Below, in pieces: positions 60,529 through 64,000 of a DNA stretch of 64,000 nucleotides; position 1 is the first letter of the stretch, and the number at the start of each line of letters is the position of its first letter. Position numbers and translations under genes: made by a program. The notes under the pieces were generated by a model. It was given only the letters and a program-made list of their open reading frames with translations. It was not told the origin of the DNA and ran no database searches. The stretch comes from Parasutterella muris (GTDB lineage Bacteria > Pseudomonadota > Gammaproteobacteria > Burkholderiales > Burkholderiaceae_F), in contig NZ_WSRP01000012.1 of assembly GCF_009767915.1 (NCBI RefSeq), positions 1-64,000 on the forward strand. Reading direction: 5' to 3'.

Positions 60529-61458
60529 TTAGATCAAACTTGCCGCGATAGCCGCAAGACAAAGCACAAGCGTCGCGATTCCTCTTAAATAATCACCTGC
60601 CATGTAATGGCTCGGCGTCTGAGGAGACTCCGGGAGACCATACACCTCCGGCTTATCCATCAGTAAATAGAAAGAGTTCAGACTGTCATACTGCGGGAAT
60701 TGATCCTTTCCGTACAAACGCGCCTCCGGATGACCATGCTTAACGAGATAATTCAGGCGTTCTTCCGCAAGAGTCGCCATGTATTCTCTCGGTCCAAAGT
60801 CAATTGCCCCGGTCGGGCAAGCCTCTTTACAGGCCGGATCCAAACCGTCACGCAGTCTGTCATAACATTCGGCGCACTTCATAGAGTGCCCGCTCTCACT
60901 GCTGATTTCCGGAACTCCGAAGGGGCAGGCCGCAACGCACATGCCGCAGCCCATACAGATATCCGTCTGATAGTAAATTCCGCCAAATTCATTTCGAACG
61001 ATCGCTCCGGTCGGACAAGCTTCATGACACGGGGACGTACGGCAGTGTTTGCATTGATCGCTCATAAAGAGCCAATGACCTTCTTTTGGTTCGTTCAAAA
61101 GCGCGTCTATCGTCTTTGGCGCAGGACGATCCACCTCATTGTGCTCAGAAAAGCGTTCGATAAACTTAACATGACGCCAATTGTTTGCGGACAAATCTCC
61201 GGTGTTGTCATAACTCTGACCAGACCAATGAATCGGGTCATTTTTCAGCTGGTTCCACTGTTTGCAGGCAACCTCGCAGGATTTGCAGCCGGTACAGATT
61301 GATGTATCGGTAAAGAATGCGAGTTCCTGAAGACGCGGCAGAGGGTCTTCCCGATCAAAAAGCGCATAACACGGATCAACTTTATGGTTTTTCTTAGGCT
61401 CGCCTTCGGGATAACCTTTTTTCACTACGTCAAAAATATTCTTGCCGTCAATCTTCAT
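60529..61458 (-). CDS. Formate dehydrogenase iron-sulfur subunit (four [4Fe-4S] ferredoxin)
   Basis: The 309-residue electron-transfer subunit has four cysteine clusters: CTGCKSCEVACKQWN, CKHCRTSPCHEACPTG, CMGCGMCVAACPFG and the CAEC...CKEACPTGAID set, matching FdnH/FdoH/HybA-type proteins with four [4Fe-4S] centres. A C-terminal hydrophobic helix (GDYLRGIATLVLCLAAIAASLI) anchors it in the membrane. It starts 3 bases after the catalytic subunit stop and lies 10 bases before the NrfD-like gene, so the three genes are one operon. It would pass electrons from the molybdenum site to the quinone-reactive membrane subunit. Confidence 0.92.
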   Translation of the reverse strand: MKIDGKNIFDVVKKGYPEGEPKKNHKVDPCYALFDREDPLPRLQELAFFTDTSICTGCKSCEVACKQWNQLKNDPIHWSGQSYDNTGDLSANNWRHVKFIERFSEHNEVDRPAPKTIDALLNEPKEGHWLFMSDQCKHCRTSPCHEACPTGAIVRNEFGGIYYQTDICMGCGMCVAACPFGVPEISSESGHSMKCAECYDRLRDGLDPACKEACPTGAIDFGPREYMATLAEERLNYLVKHGHPEARLYGKDQFPQYDSLNSFYLLMDKPEVYGLPESPQTPSHYMAGDYLRGIATLVLCLAAIAASLI

Positions 61459-61460
61459 GA

Positions 61461-64000
61461 TTAGTTCCTCCCTTCAGGCTGAGCGGCCCACGGGGTGTCC
61501 GGGACCGGTTTTGTCATGGACTCCGGATACTCGACAGGCTCCGGTACAGCCTTTCGGATCTTGCTCATTTCCGGTTTATCGATCTTCACAACAAAGCCCT
61601 TAGAGCTTGGAATCAGTCCGTCAGGAGCCATATCCGCAGGACTTAAGTCATTTGTTATCGGATCGCACATCACGCCTTTATATCCGGAACATACGAAGCG
61701 TCCCGCAATACTTGCGGGCTTGCCGCTAATTCGTCCGATCCTCAGACGCGGCGTCACCAAGGCTCTAACCTGAATTTCCGTGCGAGGACTCTTAACGGAA
61801 ACGTATCCGCCGGTCGTCACACCGATTGACTCAGCAACTTCCGGCGCGATTTCAATGAAACTAGCGGGCTGAAGCGCCACGAGCCACGGGGTATGACGCG
61901 TCATCGCTCCGCTTAGCCAATGTTCTGTCATGTGATACGTTGTCATGACAGTCGGATAATTCGGATCGCCCGGGCTGACCATCGGATTCAATTTATCTTC
62001 GATGATTCGGACATCCGGAACACGGTCTGTCGACCAAAGCAGATTCTTATACGGAGATTCACTCGTTTCGTAGTAAACGGGGAACGGGCCCTCTTTAATG
62101 CCGTAAGGCACAAACAGCCATGCACGTCCGTCCGTATGCACGCCAAAAGCGTTCGCCTGCTCCGAGGGCGCGACAGAGGCATCAAACTGAGGATGATCAA
62201 AACCGACCCAGCTCTGTGAAGCTTCATCCCACCAAACCAGCTTTTTACGCTCAGACCAAGGTTTGCCGTTCAAGTCAGATGAGCATCGGTTATAAAGCAC
62301 TCTGGAATTCAGCGGCCATGCATAGCGGTAGTAGAGATCAATTTCATGATCCGGAGTTCCTGCCTCCCGACGCTTCATCAGATTCTCACCGTCTTCATTA
62401 ATAAAACCGGAGAGAAGTCGGCATCCGCAAAGAGTGGATCCGTCATCGCGCAGTTCTCCTGAACCCTGAATCGGTTTCCCGGTTTTAAGGTCGACCCCGT
62501 TCATTTCCAGCGCAACTGCATCTATATCGCAGTCTCCTTCAATACGGGGCAGCCCCTGAGCGTTCACCGCTCCGGGAGCGTCATCGTACATCCAAGTCAG
62601 TGCGCGCAGACCTTCATCTCTGGGCAGTCCTTCAGATTCAGCCATCGCTTTTAGGCGCTTGCCCAGCTGGTAAGTCCACCAGGCATCCGATCGGCAGTCA
62701 CCCGGAGAGACGCGGATTCGATCGTGCCACTGCATCAGCCGCTCAGTATTATTGGCCGATCCGTCCTTTTCCATCAGAGAAGAAGTCGGAAGATAAAACA
62801 CCTCCGTCTGACAGTCTTTAGGCGCAGGGCCTGTCGGATCTGCATACCACACTGAAGCTGTTTCGTTTTCGAACATATCGCAGACAACCAGCCACTTTAA
62901 GCTTCGCAGCGCGTCTCTGCTCCATCCTGCGTTCGGATTTGTTACGGCAAGGTTCTGTCCGAATACCAGCAGACCTTCCACTTCTCCCTTCAGAGCTCTT
63001 TCCATCGTCACTGTCAGGGACTGATTCCCGCCGAGTTTCGGAAGCCACTGATAACCGTACTCGTTATCTGACGTTGCCGCATCTCCGTACCAAGCCTTCA
63101 GAAGGCTGATCATGTACTTCGGAAGCGCCTTCCAGGATCCACGCTCTGTTTCGAGTTTCCACATGCCGTCCTGCTTATCGCGCGCACCGGAAAAACCATG
63201 TCCGTTTTCCAAGTAGTCTTTCAGCGTCGCGTTTTGCGGAGCGATCTCAGGAAGCGGAATGTAGTTGGGCAGATCTCCGAACAGCGTTGGAATATCGGTT
63301 GCGCCCTGAACGTTAGAGTGTCCTCTCAAGGCCAAGATTCCGCCGCCCGGACGGCCTATATTGCCCAGCAGCAGCTGAAGGATCGCACAGGTTCTGATAA
63401 TCTGCGTTCCGCTCGAATGCTGAGTAAATCCGGTCGCATAACAAAAAGCAGTTGTTTTATCCCGACCGGAATTCCTTGCCATGAACTCTGCGACTTTGAC
63501 CACATCACATGCACGGCAGCCGCAGATCTCTCCAACCATTTCCGGAGTGTATTTTTCTACCTGCCGACGAAGCAGCTGCATCACGCAGTGCGGATCCTGC
63601 AGTGTCGGATCGCGTTTAGGTTCGCCCCGTTTACCGTCGGGACCTGTTTCATAGACGTAATCCCAGGAATCGACTTCTTCACTATAGGACCTTTTTTCCG
63701 GATCCCAACCGTTAAATAGGCCGGTCACGTCATCAAATCGGAATTTCGGATTGATGATGGTCGAAGCATTGGTAAAGGCAAGCACATACTCTTTAAACCA
63801 GAGTTCATTTTTGAGGATATATCGGATGATTCCCGACAAAAACGCGATGTCGGTACCCGGGCGGATGTGAACATGATGATCACAGGCGGCGCTTGTGCGT
63901 GTATAGCGCGGATCGACATGGATCGTGACCGCTCCCTTCTTCTTTGCCTGCATCGGCCAGTAGAAAGCCACCGGATGGGCTTCTGCCATATTCGAGCCCA
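61461..64000 (-). CDS. Formate dehydrogenase catalytic subunit, C-terminal part
   Basis: About 846 residues are present; the 5' end is beyond the window. The sequence opens inside the molybdopterin oxidoreductase domain at GSNMAEAHPVAFYWPMQAKKKG and continues with VDPRYTRTSAACDHHVHIRPGTDIAFLSGIIRYIL, YATGFTQHSSGTQIIRTCAILQLLLGNIGRPGGGILALRGHSNVQGATDI, and the C-terminal molybdopterin-binding domain (TYHMTEHWLSGAMTRHTPWL, KPASIAGRFVCSGYKG). This is the FdnG/FdoG class. The Cys or selenocysteine that ligates molybdenum and the N-terminal [4Fe-4S] and Tat motifs are not in view. An internal ATG at 63989 is not the true start. It oxidises formate to CO2, probably in the periplasm. Confidence 0.92.
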   Translation of the reverse strand, partial: GSNMAEAHPVAFYWPMQAKKKGAVTIHVDPRYTRTSAACDHHVHIRPGTDIAFLSGIIRYILKNELWFKEYVLAFTNASTIINPKFRFDDVTGLFNGWDPEKRSYSEEVDSWDYVYETGPDGKRGEPKRDPTLQDPHCVMQLLRRQVEKYTPEMVGEICGCRACDVVKVAEFMARNSGRDKTTAFCYATGFTQHSSGTQIIRTCAILQLLLGNIGRPGGGILALRGHSNVQGATDIPTLFGDLPNYIPLPEIAPQNATLKDYLENGHGFSGARDKQDGMWKLETERGSWKALPKYMISLLKAWYGDAATSDNEYGYQWLPKLGGNQSLTVTMERALKGEVEGLLVFGQNLAVTNPNAGWSRDALRSLKWLVVCDMFENETASVWYADPTGPAPKDCQTEVFYLPTSSLMEKDGSANNTERLMQWHDRIRVSPGDCRSDAWWTYQLGKRLKAMAESEGLPRDEGLRALTWMYDDAPGAVNAQGLPRIEGDCDIDAVALEMNGVDLKTGKPIQGSGELRDDGSTLCGCRLLSGFINEDGENLMKRREAGTPDHEIDLYYRYAWPLNSRVLYNRCSSDLNGKPWSERKKLVWWDEASQSWVGFDHPQFDASVAPSEQANAFGVHTDGRAWLFVPYGIKEGPFPVYYETSESPYKNLLWSTDRVPDVRIIEDKLNPMVSPGDPNYPTVMTTYHMTEHWLSGAMTRHTPWLVALQPASFIEIAPEVAESIGVTTGGYVSVKSPRTEIQVRALVTPRLRIGRISGKPASIAGRFVCSGYKGVMCDPITNDLSPADMAPDGLIPSSKGFVVKIDKPEMSKIRKAVPEPVEYPESMTKPVPDTPWAAQPEGRN

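Overview
The window looks like chromosome from an anaerobic, asaccharolytic gut betaproteobacterium, most likely Sutterellaceae (Sutterella/Parasutterella-like). This is inferred from gene content: a secreted flavoprotein fumarate reductase-type enzyme, several Burkholderiales-style porins starting MKKTLLA, anaerobic Dcu C4-dicarboxylate carriers, aspartate ammonia-lyases and a molybdenum formate dehydrogenase. No rRNA, tRNA or CRISPR array was seen, so the taxonomy is not proven.

Layout. 1-926: 5' part of a fumarate reductase-type flavoprotein (minus strand, cut by the window edge). 1290-4125: metC-like cystathionine beta-lyase, a convergent LysR regulator and a divergent LysE-type exporter. 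4126-4466: a structured RNA candidate ending in a strong terminator. 4467-6706: two overlapping unknown genes, the second tail-anchored. 6953-11151: an IHF/HU-like protein, an orphan periplasmic binding protein, an FmdE-like protein, a repeat-rich intergenic region, a UmuD-like protein that lacks the catalytic lysine, and a Mop-domain protein. 11152-15840: four-gene BMP-type (nucleoside) ABC importer. 16103-19660: SLC13-type transporter, a frameshifted ProX/YbaK deacylase and a sensor protein without an output domain. 19847-21046: a solitary tyrosine integrase. 21236-27317: five paralogous porins with copied leaders and terminators.

27440-55561 is an amino-acid and C4-dicarboxylate catabolism island. 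LysR regulators, mostly from one paralogous set, sit beside nearly every transcription unit. The units are: Dcu carrier + cyclodeaminase + glutamate formimidoyltransferase + HutD; a frameshifted M20 peptidase, an argininosuccinate lyase-like enzyme and an iron alcohol dehydrogenase; two complete aspartate ammonia-lyases; a secreted asparaginase; an agmatinase-family ureohydrolase; a pair of complementary defective aspartase-like proteins with an EamA transporter; and a second Dcu carrier. Asparaginase, aspartase and the argininosuccinate lyase-like enzyme can all feed fumarate. Dcu carriers exchange aspartate, fumarate and succinate. The fumarate reductase-type protein at the left end and the formate dehydrogenase at the right end (59619-64000) would form a formate-to-fumarate respiratory chain. 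This linkage is inference from gene content.

The most unusual locus is 46402-49855. Two adjacent genes each encode part of an aspartase/fumarase active site: the first keeps the Thr, HVN/QSSND and GRT motifs but has lost the SS loop, and the second keeps only the GSSIMPGKLNP loop. They look like subunits of an obligate hetero-oligomeric lyase. A 31-bp perfect palindrome lies in their divergent promoter region, and the opposite operon encodes an alpha/beta-hydrolase that has lost its nucleophile, plus a LysR regulator. 55666-59552 holds a QueD/PTPS-like protein with a zinc ribbon, a Fur-family regulator, an auxin-efflux-type carrier and a DegP/HtrA protease.
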